DNA of 64,000 nt from Fuerstiella sp. (lineage in GTDB: Bacteria > Planctomycetota > Planctomycetia > Planctomycetales > Planctomycetaceae): positions 124,001 to 188,000 of the forward strand of contig JAQWOH010000008.1 of the NCBI GenBank assembly GCA_029245955.1, given 5' to 3'. Positions 53,558 to 62,904 of this stretch are shown here, piece after piece. The first letter of the stretch is position 1, and each line of letters begins with the position of its first letter. The translations under genes and the position numbers were made by a program. Below the pieces are notes generated by a model. That model made no database searches. It saw only the letters and a list, made by a program, of their open reading frames with translations, and was not told where the DNA came from.

Positions 53558-56429
53558 ATAAGAAAGCGGCAGAATTCAGTACGATGTGACAATAGGTCGC
53601 AAACGCCGCGTGCGGTTTCCCCTGCCACGTGCGGTGCAGTTCCTGCAGGGTCTCGATCCCGAGCTGACGTTCCACTTCACTCGGCGGACGACTCAGTGCC
53701 AGCTGATATACGAGATCAACCTGACCTCCGAGTGAATCGCCACCACTGGTCTTCAGAATTGATTCTACTCGTGCCGCAAATGCGACTGCCAGGTCACGAA
53801 CGTGTTGATCGTTCATCAGCATCAGTGCCTGTGGCGAAACCGTGGACACACTGCGGGACAGACAATTCGGCCCCATCTCAGGATAGTCAAAGGTATCCAT
53901 CATCGACGGGATCTCCGTTCGACGATACTGCAGATAAATACTGCGCCGCCAGCGACCTGTTGCAGTCGCATCAGCCCTGACCAGACCGTCGCGGTTGACA
54001 GAAACCGGATCAGGCGGACCGCCTGGTGTGTCGTCAAGCTGCCCGGAGATCGACAACAGTGAGTCACGAAGCACTTCCGCATCCATTCGCCGCAGAGACA
54101 TACGAGAAAGCAGTCGGTTCCCGGGATCCCGTTTCCGCGTTTTGTCCGTAATGCGGCTTGCCTGTCGGTACGTGCGGGAATTCATGATCACTCTATGCAA
54201 TTCCTTGATGCTGAAACCGCGTTCCACGAACGTCACCGCCAGCCAGTCGAGCAGTTCCGGATGCGAAGGGCGTTCGCCTTTCGCGCCAAAGTTTTCCAGT
54301 GTCTTTACCAGCCCCGTTCCAAAGTGGTGATACCAGATGCGATTGACCATCACTCGTGCTGTAAGCGGGTGACCGGGTTGAGTCAGCCAGTGAGCAAACG
54401 CCAGTCGCCGCCCGGTTTTTGGAGTTCCATTCGGAAACGGCGGCGTGACGACGAATGGTGTCCGCCCGTCCGTCAGGACCGAGGGTACGCCAGGACCGAC
54501 CAGGCGCCCAGGTTTATTGTGCTCACCGCGGCGCAGAATATACGTTGGTGATGGTTCTCCGCGATCCCACAACGCGCGAATCGCCAGTGGTGGTTCCATC
54601 TGTCGGCGAACTTCGGTAATCATCCCCTGGATATCGTCGACGGCGTGACGAGCTGACAGAACAGAGGCTGGCTGTTCTGAATCCGGAAGCACTTCAACCT
54701 GCTGCAGCTTTTCTACCAGGATGCGTTGTGGCTGAGTCCGATTGTTGTCCGCGATTCGCAGTGCTCTTATTGTTTCAGCACGATCGCTGTCAGTTTGATT
54801 AGGATAATGCTGCCGCAGCATTTCGGTACGCAGAGCCGTCAGAGCATTCTTGGCATCTACTTCCAGCTTCTTAATGCGACTGCGGAGTGGCGGATTCACC
54901 CTGGTCACTCGTTCATGACGTTCAGCCGTGTCAACGCTCAGTGAACGGTTCTTGAAGGTCAACCAGTCGTGTTCGTCCAGAGCCCCCTGGAAGATGGCTT
55001 TGAAACGATAGTAGTCGCGGTGAGGAATAGGATCGTACTTGTGTGAATGACATCTTGCACATTCAATGGTCAGCCCCATAATTCCGGACCCCAGTACGTT
55101 AATGGCATCACCGATCACCCCCAGTCGCTCGGGCACAAAATTCATGGTTCGTGAACCCGTCTGGTCAATACCCATCCGCAGAAAACCGGTGGCCGTCAGG
55201 TTTTCGACCATATCCTCAGTAATGACCGGAGCAATTTCATGGTCCAGTAACTCGTCGCCCGCGATCTGTTCAATCAGAAATCGATTGTAGGGTTTATCAT
55301 TGTTGAAGGCGCGAATGACGTAGTCCCGGTATTTCCATGCCACCTGACGAATCGGATCCGACGAAACGCCGCCTTCCGAATCTGCGAATCCAGCCACGTC
55401 AAGCCAATAGCGGCCCCAACGTTCTCCGTAATGCGGCGAAGCCAGCAGGTGATCGATCATGTCTCGGTACCAGTCGGAATCACCACTGCCACGCCAGCGT
55501 TGCCACTCATCGAGGCTGGGCGGCAGTCCAACCAGGTCAAGATAGGCACGGCGAATGAGCGTATCGCGATCGGCTGAGGGCGAAAAACCCAGGCCGTTCT
55601 TCTGCAGCGTTTCCAGAATGAAGTGATCGATCGACGCCCCGCTGAGCTTTGCTGTCGGCGGTTGAAAGGCCCAGTGCTGCCGTTCTCCATCCGTGACGAA
55701 CGGATCAGACTCAGTGGTTGCAACGTCGGGCAGCACGTCAACTTCCGGCGCGCCGGCGGCAATCCATTCGCGCAAGACTTCGACCTCAGCAGCTGGCGGA
55801 CGTTTCACAAAGTATTTCAGCAGTAACTCGCGTGGCGGGCAGGCTTCACTTTCAATGCGCTGCATTATCAAACTGGCACCCGGATCACCAGGTACAATCA
55901 CAGGCCCATGTTTGCCACCCTGCCGCATCGCAGCGGGAGTTCGAAGATCCACGCCACCCTGCTTCAGACGTGCACCGTGGCAGGTCGTACAGCGCAGCAG
56001 CACGATGGGCTGTACGTCGTGTTGAGTAATCACTTTCTCATCTGAAGCCGTCGGTTTCGCCGACCGCGCGCCTTCCGCAATCCATGTACGTACAATTGCG
56101 CGTTCTTTGTCAGATAACTGCGGCTGCCCTTCCGGAGGCATGTCTCCACCATCGATCATGGCCCACAAAAGACTGTCGTCACCAGAAGCCGGGACGACAG
56201 CGGGGTCGCCTGACTCGCCACCACGGCGTAATCCAGCCATCGTCGACACATCAAGCCCTCCCTTTTGCACGGTGCTGCTGTGACACTTGCCGCACCTGCG
56301 AACAAAGACCTGCTGAATATCTGACTCAAAGACCAGCGCACGCTCATCGCCCCGGCTGTCTGAGAAAGGCAGAACACAGCCGGCTGCAAAGATCAGAATC
56401 GTGAGACGCTCAGGTAACATCGGGCACAT
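53547..56429 (-). CDS. Exported double-PSCyt1, DUF1549-DUF1553 protein
   Basis: 960 aa. A signal peptide is followed by two PSCyt1 modules with haem motifs CGKCH (46-50) and CTTCH (147-151), DUF1549 (~262-475) and DUF1553 (~665-925, FAHWLTQPGHPLTARVMVNRIW). No LamG insertion, unlike the protein at 26597-29788. The double cytochrome arrangement suggests electron transfer between haems or to a partner. Start at 56429 or 56420. Its stop overlaps the start of the DUF1501 gene. Confidence 0.9.
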   Translation of the reverse strand: MCPMLPERLTILIFAAGCVLPFSDSRGDERALVFESDIQQVFVRRCGKCHSSTVQKGGLDVSTMAGLRRGGESGDPAVVPASGDDSLLWAMIDGGDMPPEGQPQLSDKERAIVRTWIAEGARSAKPTASDEKVITQHDVQPIVLLRCTTCHGARLKQGGVDLRTPAAMRQGGKHGPVIVPGDPGASLIMQRIESEACPPRELLLKYFVKRPPAAEVEVLREWIAAGAPEVDVLPDVATTESDPFVTDGERQHWAFQPPTAKLSGASIDHFILETLQKNGLGFSPSADRDTLIRRAYLDLVGLPPSLDEWQRWRGSGDSDWYRDMIDHLLASPHYGERWGRYWLDVAGFADSEGGVSSDPIRQVAWKYRDYVIRAFNNDKPYNRFLIEQIAGDELLDHEIAPVITEDMVENLTATGFLRMGIDQTGSRTMNFVPERLGVIGDAINVLGSGIMGLTIECARCHSHKYDPIPHRDYYRFKAIFQGALDEHDWLTFKNRSLSVDTAERHERVTRVNPPLRSRIKKLEVDAKNALTALRTEMLRQHYPNQTDSDRAETIRALRIADNNRTQPQRILVEKLQQVEVLPDSEQPASVLSARHAVDDIQGMITEVRRQMEPPLAIRALWDRGEPSPTYILRRGEHNKPGRLVGPGVPSVLTDGRTPFVVTPPFPNGTPKTGRRLAFAHWLTQPGHPLTARVMVNRIWYHHFGTGLVKTLENFGAKGERPSHPELLDWLAVTFVERGFSIKELHRVIMNSRTYRQASRITDKTRKRDPGNRLLSRMSLRRMDAEVLRDSLLSISGQLDDTPGGPPDPVSVNRDGLVRADATATGRWRRSIYLQYRRTEIPSMMDTFDYPEMGPNCLSRSVSTVSPQALMLMNDQHVRDLAVAFAARVESILKTSGGDSLGGQVDLVYQLALSRPPSEVERQLGIETLQELHRTWQGKPHAAFATYCHIVLNSAAFLYVD

Positions 56430-56539
56430 GAACCGGAAAAGACTTCTACTTCTCTAACCATAATAGATCATGACGATTCGGGTATCACCATGCCAGGGCA
56501 AAACAGAATCTGTTCGGATGAGATGCAATCACGGTTTAT

Positions 56540-57202
56540 GTTCTAACACTGATGAATTGCTGTACCAGGAGCTGCCAGCCTGCCCTGCACGAATTTCCTG
56601 CCATGCGTTTTGACAGTTTTCGCCAATGCCAGGAAGTTGTGCTCGACAACTTTAATCCCCACCGTCGATCATGCGATTAACAGCATCGTCCGGGTACGCG
56701 TGAGCTGTCACATAGGTCTTGTTGTCCCGGGCAATAGCGACGGCCGCCTGCTTTCCTTCAAGAGTCAGAGCCACAACTTCCAGCCGATCAAATTCTGTTG
56801 ATGCGCCATCGCCAGGCATAACCATGATGAATGTGGCCCCTTGCGAAAATTCCAGCGACATTGTCCGGTAACTTCATCGCGGCCGTTTACGAAAACCGCC
56901 TGCGACATTAGAACCGACTCGTCTTCACCCCGGTCCTGGTTCCAACCGCGAATGTCGATGTGCCCGCCCAGAGGACAGAGCGGAGCCCCTGAAGAGTAAG
57001 TGCGAGGACCGCTTATGCATCCCGGAAGCCCCCGTTGGCCGGGCTCAGCGAGTTGCCGCAAATGTCGTGAACGGTCGTAATGCCCCTCATCAACAAATAC
57101 GCGTGCATGCTTTGAGCAGCAACTGCCGCGCAATTCATCGTAAGGTCTCGGTGCTAGAACCAGGCGGTGGGCCAACGTGTGCAGGAAAACATCGTCCGGC
57201 AC
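56540..57202 (-). pseudogene. Frameshifted amidohydrolase pseudogene
   Basis: Read on the minus strand across several frames, this segment matches metal-dependent amidohydrolases (Xaa-Pro dipeptidase/imidazolonepropionase-like group). In order: HTLAHRLVLAPRPYDELR; LLMRGITTVHDICG; GPRTYSSGAPLCPLGGHID; VNGRDEV; GATFIMVMPGDGASTEFD; TYVTAHAYPDDAVNRMIDGG; GIKVVEHNFL. At least four frame changes separate them, including single-G length changes in G-runs near 56845 and 56656. Residues for metal binding (HAY, VEHN) are present but both ends are gone. It is a decayed gene. Frames come from my own translation, so exact shift points are approximate. Confidence 0.72.
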
Positions 57203-57428
57203 GGGCCACTAACCCTGCATGGATAATTTGGCGGTGTTCGACACCAGCGTTCCGGCTGGGAGAACTGGGCGAGTTTTTCCGATTATTCCGGAAAATCCTG
57301 AAAGTTGTCGTGTTATGGTTGCAGTGATCGCATCAGTCGTGCCGAAAAAGATCGCAGGGAATGAGTCAGCATTCCAGCGACCCACATTCGGTTGCTGCTG
57401 TTTTTGATATGCAAAAGGATAAACGACG

Positions 57429-58007
57429 ATGCGAACGCACACACTGTTGACCAGAGTCGCGTGTAGCGCGGTGTGCTTTGGAGTCCTCCTGTCCGGACCA
57501 GTCATGGCTGGTGCCAGGGGGATTATCAAGGACATACAATTGTCGGCAGATGGGACGCTGTACGGACAGGTCGCTGCCCCCGAAGGCCGCCCGATTTCTG
57601 AAGCGATTGTTCAGCTCAAGTATCAGGGCTCGCAGATTGCGGCAACAAAGAGTAACACGGATGGGCGATTCGCCATTTCCGGCGTTCGTGGAGGTGCTCA
57701 TGAAGTCGTCATCGGTGCTTTGCGAACTCCCGTTCGGCTTTGGGCCAGGGGAACAGCTCCAAAGGGTGCAAAGCCAGGCCTGGTGATTGTGAGCAAGAAT
57801 ACCGTTGTCCGGGGACAGGACTACGACCAGAACGGCAATCCGATCTACCACAAAAGTAACATGGCTAATGGCGGACCCACGGGTTTCGGGCTGCTTGACG
57901 TAATTACTCTGGGCACACTGGGTCTGGGCGGTGGTGCACTGGCGGTCGCCCTGGACAACCAGAACGAAATCGACAAACTGAAGGCTGCGATCCCTGCCAG
58001 CCCATAA
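57429..58007 (+). CDS. Secreted carboxypeptidase-regulatory-like domain protein
   Basis: 192 aa. Signal peptide (1-27, ending VMAG), then a transthyretin-like/carboxypeptidase regulatory beta-sandwich (~40-100, GTLYGQVAAPEGRPISEAIVQL and TDGRFAISGVRGGAHEVVI). Residues 150-192 contain a Gly-rich hydrophobic stretch (LLDVITLGTLGLGGGALAVAL), possibly a membrane anchor, and a charged end. A planctomycete family of unknown function. A good terminator follows. Confidence 0.72.
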   Translation: MRTHTLLTRVACSAVCFGVLLSGPVMAGARGIIKDIQLSADGTLYGQVAAPEGRPISEAIVQLKYQGSQIAATKSNTDGRFAISGVRGGAHEVVIGALRTPVRLWARGTAPKGAKPGLVIVSKNTVVRGQDYDQNGNPIYHKSNMANGGPTGFGLLDVITLGTLGLGGGALAVALDNQNEIDKLKAAIPASP

Positions 58008-58058
58008 GGTGACAGGAAGTACACTCGTCACACTGAGACGAACAGCAGAGAATTCCAA

Positions 58059-58099
58059 AGAGTCGCATTGCCTTGAGCAATCGCGGCTCTTTTCTTTTT
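58059..58099 (+). terminator. Intrinsic terminator after the carboxypeptidase-regulatory-like gene
   Basis: A hairpin with AGAGTCGC and ATTGC on the left and GCAAT and GCGGCTCT on the right (58059-58090), broken by one wobble and a bulge, followed by TTTCTTTTTG. It sits between convergent genes and would stop the plus-strand gene best. Confidence 0.85.
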
Positions 58100-58117
58100 G
58101 TATCCCGACGAAACTTC

Positions 58118-59425
58118 TTACGCCGGATTAGAAAGCCGCTGCATCGCCTCCGAAGCAGCGGCGATTGTCTGTTCGATCAATTCCGGTGTATGGGCGGCTG
58201 AAACGAACAGTGCCTCGAACTGGCTGCACGGCAGATAAACACCACGGTCCAGCATGGCATGAAACCACCGGGCAAAACGGTCTGTATCGGAAGCCGTGGC
58301 CGTCTGCAGATCAGTGACGGGGTTCTCATTAAAGAACAGCGTCAGCATGCTGCCCACACGATTAACCTGCACGGGCACGTCCGCAGCTGCCGCAGATTTC
58401 CGAAAGCCCTGCTCCAGCTGCGCCGCAAGGTGCTCAAGCTGTTCATACGGATCCGCCTGTTGCAGTTGTTGCAGTGTGGCCAGTCCGCTCGCCATGGCAA
58501 TCGGATTGCCGGACAGAGTCCCGGCCTGATAGACGGCCCCCACGGGTGAAACAGCATCCATAATATCGGCACGTCCACCGTAGGCCCCAACGGGCATCCC
58601 ACCGCCAATAATTTTCCCGAGTGTGGTTAGATCAGGCGTGACACCCAGCCAAGCCTGTGCGCAGCCGAGGTCCACCCGAAACCCCGTCATGACTTCGTCA
58701 AATATCAATACGGTCCCGTGATCAGTACACAGTTGTCTGAGTGTTCGCAGAAAGTCATCCGTGGGAATAACGCAACCCATATTGCCGCAAACGGGTTCCA
58801 GTATCACCGCCGCCAGTGAATCGCCCTGTTGCTCAAAGGCCTGTCTCAACATGGCCACATCGTTGTAGGACAACACAAGGGTGTCGGCCGTGCAGCCCGC
58901 GGGAACACCAGGGCTGGATGGTGCACCCAAAGTCAAGGCACCACTTCCGGCCTGCACCAGCAAACTGTCCACGTGTCCGTGATAACAACCCGCAAACTTG
59001 ACAACCACGTTTCGTCCCGTAAATCCACGTGCCAGACGAATTGCTGACATTGTTGCCTCAGTACCGGAATTCACCATCCGAACTTTTTCGATGCCGGGTA
59101 CCAGTTCCACAACGAGTTCAGCGAGGTCAGATTCCGAAACCGTGGGAGCACCAAAGCTGGTTCCGGTTTCGATTGCCTGCTGAATCGCTTCGATCACAGC
59201 CGGGTGCCGATGTCCCAGAATGTGTGGCCCCCACGACCCGACAAAATCGATGAACTGATTGTCATCGATATCAACCAGATACGGGCCGTCGCCCCGCTGA
59301 ATAAATGGCGGAGTTCCGCCGACGGCACCAAATGCACGCGCCGGACTGTTGACTCCGCCGGGAATGGATCTGCAGGCGCGCTCAAACTGTTCCTGGCTGT
59401 GAGTTCGACTCGAAGTGTCCACCAT
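58118..59425 (-). CDS. hemL: Glutamate-1-semialdehyde 2,1-aminomutase
   Basis: 435 aa. Converts glutamate-1-semialdehyde to 5-aminolevulinate in C5 haem synthesis. Class III aminotransferase fold: IPGGVNSPARAF at the N-terminus, NSGTEATMSAIRLAR (PLP phosphate site), IFDEVMTGFR with Asp243, and PLP Lys271 in GKIIGGGMPVGAYGG. The start at 59425 (MVDTSSR) precedes the conserved beginning; 59485 would add 20 residues. The LRR lipoprotein gene lies 127 bp upstream on the same strand. Other haem genes are not in view. Confidence 0.95.
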   Translation of the reverse strand: MVDTSSRTHSQEQFERACRSIPGGVNSPARAFGAVGGTPPFIQRGDGPYLVDIDDNQFIDFVGSWGPHILGHRHPAVIEAIQQAIETGTSFGAPTVSESDLAELVVELVPGIEKVRMVNSGTEATMSAIRLARGFTGRNVVVKFAGCYHGHVDSLLVQAGSGALTLGAPSSPGVPAGCTADTLVLSYNDVAMLRQAFEQQGDSLAAVILEPVCGNMGCVIPTDDFLRTLRQLCTDHGTVLIFDEVMTGFRVDLGCAQAWLGVTPDLTTLGKIIGGGMPVGAYGGRADIMDAVSPVGAVYQAGTLSGNPIAMASGLATLQQLQQADPYEQLEHLAAQLEQGFRKSAAAADVPVQVNRVGSMLTLFFNENPVTDLQTATASDTDRFARWFHAMLDRGVYLPCSQFEALFVSAAHTPELIEQTIAAASEAMQRLSNPA

Positions 59426-59552
59426 TATTCCTGTATCTTTGCTGGAAGATGAATTCAGTTGTCGCGACAGATTCTGCCCCGACAACTGAGAAATCCGAAG
59501 CGGGCTATTCTGTTCCGCGGACTCGCCTGTGCCTGGTAACAGCAGGTCCGTA

Positions 59553-60872
59553 TTAGTTCTCGAATTCGATGACGGTCAGTCCGTCCTTTGCGTTGAGCTC
59601 ATCAACGACGTCAAAGCCGATGTTTGTGTTGGCAACGTTTAGTTCCTGAAGAGCGGGCAGGCCTGCGAGCTGTTTGAATCCGTCATCGGAAAGGTTTGTT
59701 CCTGCAAGATTCAGCTTCCTGAGCTGCTGCATTTTCAACAGAACAGGAACAGAGGTATCGGTAATTTGAGTCGCCTTGAGATCCAGCTCTTCAATGTTGA
59801 CCAGTTCGCTGAACATAGCAAACGCATCGTCGTTCAGTTTGGTTTCCCAAAACCCCAGATACGTCAGTCCGGCCAGTTTACCGATGGATTTCATGCCCTC
59901 TGCAGATACAACACGACACTCGCTGATATCCAGATAAGTAACGTTGGGCAGGCTGCAAATTGTTTCAAGACCGCTGTCATCCAGCGAAGTGTCACGCAGT
60001 TCAAGCCGCTGCAGACCGGTCAAATCCGCAATGTGTGCCAATCCTTCGCCGGTGATGTCCGCACCTCGAATGCGAAGCCGCTTCAGCTTCTTCAGACTGG
60101 CCACTGCTGCCATGCCTTCATCCGTGATCTTCGTGTAATCCAACTGAACCGATTCCAGTGTCGGCATACCGCCCAGAACCTCAAGCGACGGATCACTGAC
60201 CGACGTGCAGTAGTTGAGATTGATGGACTTCAGAGACAGCCCCTTCAACTTGGCGACACCGGTATCGGTGGCTTTGGACTTTTCCAGTTGAAGGTCAGTC
60301 AGCGTTGACAATCCGGAAAAATGGGTCAATCCGTCATCTGTGATGTTGCTGTTTCGCAGATCGATCGCACGTACCTTTGGCAAACCGCTGATGGCCGCCA
60401 GTCCGGAATCCGTGACGCCCGTTCGTCGCAGCCCCAGCACTTCCAGGTTCTGCAGCCCGGAAACGTGTTGCAGGGTTTCGTCGGTGATTGCTGAATCGCT
60501 GAGATCCAGCCGCTTCAGGCCCGCAAATTCGGCCAGTACTTCCATCCCCGTATCACCCATGGCCGGACCTGAAAGCCGCAGCGACTGAACACTGTGCAGA
60601 CCAGCCAGGTGAGCCAGCGTCACGGAAATATCTTCATCGGTGTTCTTCGAACACTCCGTCACCATTCCGTCCGCATTCTTCGTGAGAATAAAACCAGCAT
60701 CCGAAAGTGCTGCAACGGCCGCCTCATCATCGGGAGTAACGCTGACGGCCGGAGTTGGAGGAGAACTCGTAGTGCCAGGCGCAACAGGCGCCGGTGATTC
60801 TTTCCCACACCCCGGGACGAGGCACGCCAAGGCAGCTATCAGCACAAAATTCAGCAAAAAACGGGATTTCAT
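59553..60872 (-). CDS. Leucine-rich repeat lipoprotein
   Basis: 439 aa. Signal peptide with lipobox (ALACLVPGC, Cys about 20), a Pro/Thr-rich spacer, then about 14 leucine-rich repeats of roughly 24 residues (e.g. LKRLDLSDSAITDETLQHVSGL and LEVLGLRRTGVTDSGL), the ribonuclease-inhibitor/AMN1-like type common in planctomycetes. It is a cell-envelope protein that probably binds another protein. The start at 60872 is chosen at the signal peptide; an upstream in-frame ATG at 61103 adds 77 residues with no signal character. It is divergent from the oxidoreductase gene. Confidence 0.87.
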   Translation of the reverse strand: MKSRFLLNFVLIAALACLVPGCGKESPAPVAPGTTSSPPTPAVSVTPDDEAAVAALSDAGFILTKNADGMVTECSKNTDEDISVTLAHLAGLHSVQSLRLSGPAMGDTGMEVLAEFAGLKRLDLSDSAITDETLQHVSGLQNLEVLGLRRTGVTDSGLAAISGLPKVRAIDLRNSNITDDGLTHFSGLSTLTDLQLEKSKATDTGVAKLKGLSLKSINLNYCTSVSDPSLEVLGGMPTLESVQLDYTKITDEGMAAVASLKKLKRLRIRGADITGEGLAHIADLTGLQRLELRDTSLDDSGLETICSLPNVTYLDISECRVVSAEGMKSIGKLAGLTYLGFWETKLNDDAFAMFSELVNIEELDLKATQITDTSVPVLLKMQQLRKLNLAGTNLSDDGFKQLAGLPALQELNVANTNIGFDVVDELNAKDGLTVIEFEN

Positions 60873-61139
60873 CGGGAACAGGACTCCAACCAAAGCAGAC
60901 GGTGAACTGGTATGCCTCAGCCTACGCAGAAGCCTGCAGATTGGCAACAAATCCAGACGTTGGATTGGGTAATCTCGATCGTTTGATTGCTGTTTTCCCG
61001 GACCTTGGTATCGTAGTCGACTGTCAACCATGAGTTTGGCACTGTTCCAGCTCACGATCCGATTCGCGCAAGACTCAGCATGTCGTTGAGACCGCGCAGT
61101 CACCGTTCACCCCTAAGCCTGCCTGAGGTACCTCTAGTC

Positions 61140-62540
61140 ATGACGAGAGAAACAAGTCGACGAAGTTTTATTGGCCAGTCTGCTGCACTTGGCACGGCAT
61201 TCTGGGTGGGCGGACAGACATCACTGAAAGCGAATAGCTCGGCACTGCAGTCGCTTAGCGCAGCCTGTGTGGGCGTTGGTGGAAAGGGTGGCAGCGATAC
61301 CAGCCACATCGCTGAACAGGGTGTTTCGATTGCCGGACTGTGCGACGTCGACGGTGGAACGCTGGTCAAGAAGGGCCGCGAATTCAAGGATGCCAAACAG
61401 TTCACAGACTACCGTGAAATGCTGGACAACCTGGGCGACAAAGTTGACATCGTGACCGTCAGCACGCCCGATCACAACCATGCCGCAGCAGCAATCAAGG
61501 CCATGCGGATGGGCAAACATGTCTACTGCCAGAAGCCTCTGACATGGTCGATTCGGGAAGCTCGCACCATGCAGGAGGTCGCCAAAGAAACGGGCGTCAT
61601 CACACAGATGGGCAACCAGGGAACTTCCGAGAACGGACTTCGCGAAGCCGTGGAAGTTGTCCGTTCCGGTGCCATCGGCGACGTCAAAGAAGTTCATATC
61701 TGGTCCAACCGACCGGTCTGGCCTCAGGGAATCGGCCGTCCGCAGGGCTCAGACCCGGTTCCGGAGAATCTGAACTGGGATTCGTGGATCGGACCGGCTC
61801 CGATGCGACCATTCAAGAAAGGTGTTTATCACGGATTCAACTGGCGTGGCTGGGCCGACTTCGGCACCGGAGCACTCGGTGATATGGCTTGTCATACTAC
61901 CAACATGCCGGTTATGGCACTGCAGCTTTGGGATCCCGTGGCTGTTACGGCCGTCAAGAATCCGGGGATCTTTGAAGGCGAAACGTTCCCAGCCAGTTCC
62001 AGCCTGCTGTTCGAGTTCCCGGAACGCGACGGGCTGGCGCCGTGTAACTTCCATTGGTACGACGGTGGTGACCTGCCAGCTGATTCGATCATCAGCCAGC
62101 TGCCGGAATCGTTCCAGAAACGAATTCAGCAACAGCGGGACGGTGGTCGCAAGACCAGCGGTGCTGTTCTTGTGGGCAGCAAAGGCCTGCTGTTTTCGCC
62201 GGATGACTACGGTGCCAAGTACTATTTGCTGCCCGAGGACAACTTCAAGGATTATGAAAAGCCGGAGCAGACTCTGCCACGAATTCCATACAACGCCGGG
62301 GGCGATCAGCGGCAGAAGTGGGAATTTGTGCAGACCTGTAAGGGCGAGTACGAGACAGGCACGATGTCCAACTTTGCCTATGCTGGTCATCTGACCGAAA
62401 CAATTCTTGTTGGCAATCTTGCCATTCGGTCCAAAGAAGGCAGCCGTATCGAGTGGGACGCCAAGAACCTGAAGAGCACGAACATGCCGAGGATTAATAA
62501 GTTTGTGCACCGTGAGTACCGTGATGGCTGGTCCATCTAA
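61140..62540 (+). CDS. Tat-exported Gfo/Idh/MocA family oxidoreductase
   Basis: 466 aa. Twin-arginine signal SRRSFI, then the NAD(P) site VGVGGKGGSD and CDVD. The family motif is CQKPL rather than the usual EKP, keeping the catalytic Lys. Gfo/Idh/MocA enzymes oxidise or epimerise sugar derivatives with bound NAD(P). A C-terminal region contains RIEWDAKN and HREYRDGW, common in planctomycete members. It is only distantly related to the copy at 3854-5164. The start at 61140 begins the signal; the frame extends 20 residues upstream. A terminator follows. Confidence 0.88.
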   Translation: MTRETSRRSFIGQSAALGTAFWVGGQTSLKANSSALQSLSAACVGVGGKGGSDTSHIAEQGVSIAGLCDVDGGTLVKKGREFKDAKQFTDYREMLDNLGDKVDIVTVSTPDHNHAAAAIKAMRMGKHVYCQKPLTWSIREARTMQEVAKETGVITQMGNQGTSENGLREAVEVVRSGAIGDVKEVHIWSNRPVWPQGIGRPQGSDPVPENLNWDSWIGPAPMRPFKKGVYHGFNWRGWADFGTGALGDMACHTTNMPVMALQLWDPVAVTAVKNPGIFEGETFPASSSLLFEFPERDGLAPCNFHWYDGGDLPADSIISQLPESFQKRIQQQRDGGRKTSGAVLVGSKGLLFSPDDYGAKYYLLPEDNFKDYEKPEQTLPRIPYNAGGDQRQKWEFVQTCKGEYETGTMSNFAYAGHLTETILVGNLAIRSKEGSRIEWDAKNLKSTNMPRINKFVHREYRDGWSI

Positions 62541-62904
62541 CACTGCAGGGACGTTAATTTGCTGCGTTTTCGCGTAGTTGTCATCAACGTCGTTCCGTGT
62601 GTCTTTACATGTGACTAACTCAGAACGGTTTTAATGCAGCAAAAGCTGCCGAAGGCATTGTGTCTTCGGCAGCTTTCTTTTTGCGCATGAAGGCAACAAC
62701 CTGGCCATGCAGGTCGTATCCGCCTCAAACAATTGGGGCACAGGGACTTGCGCGCGATCGGGACCATCACTACATTCCAAAGTATCCGTACAACCCTCAT
62801 ATTTTAACTCAACCTGTCAGGGGTGTATTTCCGATCCAACAGAGTAACCGATAGCGCCGGTACATCCCGCGCAATCTGCCCCTACGGATCGATCGGAATA
62901 ACCG
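62541..62904. other. Intergenic region with terminator and promoter of the next gene
   Basis: 364 bp. It contains the terminator at 62642-62682 and, further right, probably the promoter of the outer-membrane gene. No other gene recognised. Confidence 0.5.
62642..62682 (+). terminator. Intrinsic terminator of the oxidoreductase gene
   Basis: AAAGCTGCCGAAG (62642-62654) pairs perfectly with CTTCGGCAGCTTT (62664-62676), a 13-bp stem and 9-nt loop, followed by CTTTTT. Confidence 0.92.
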
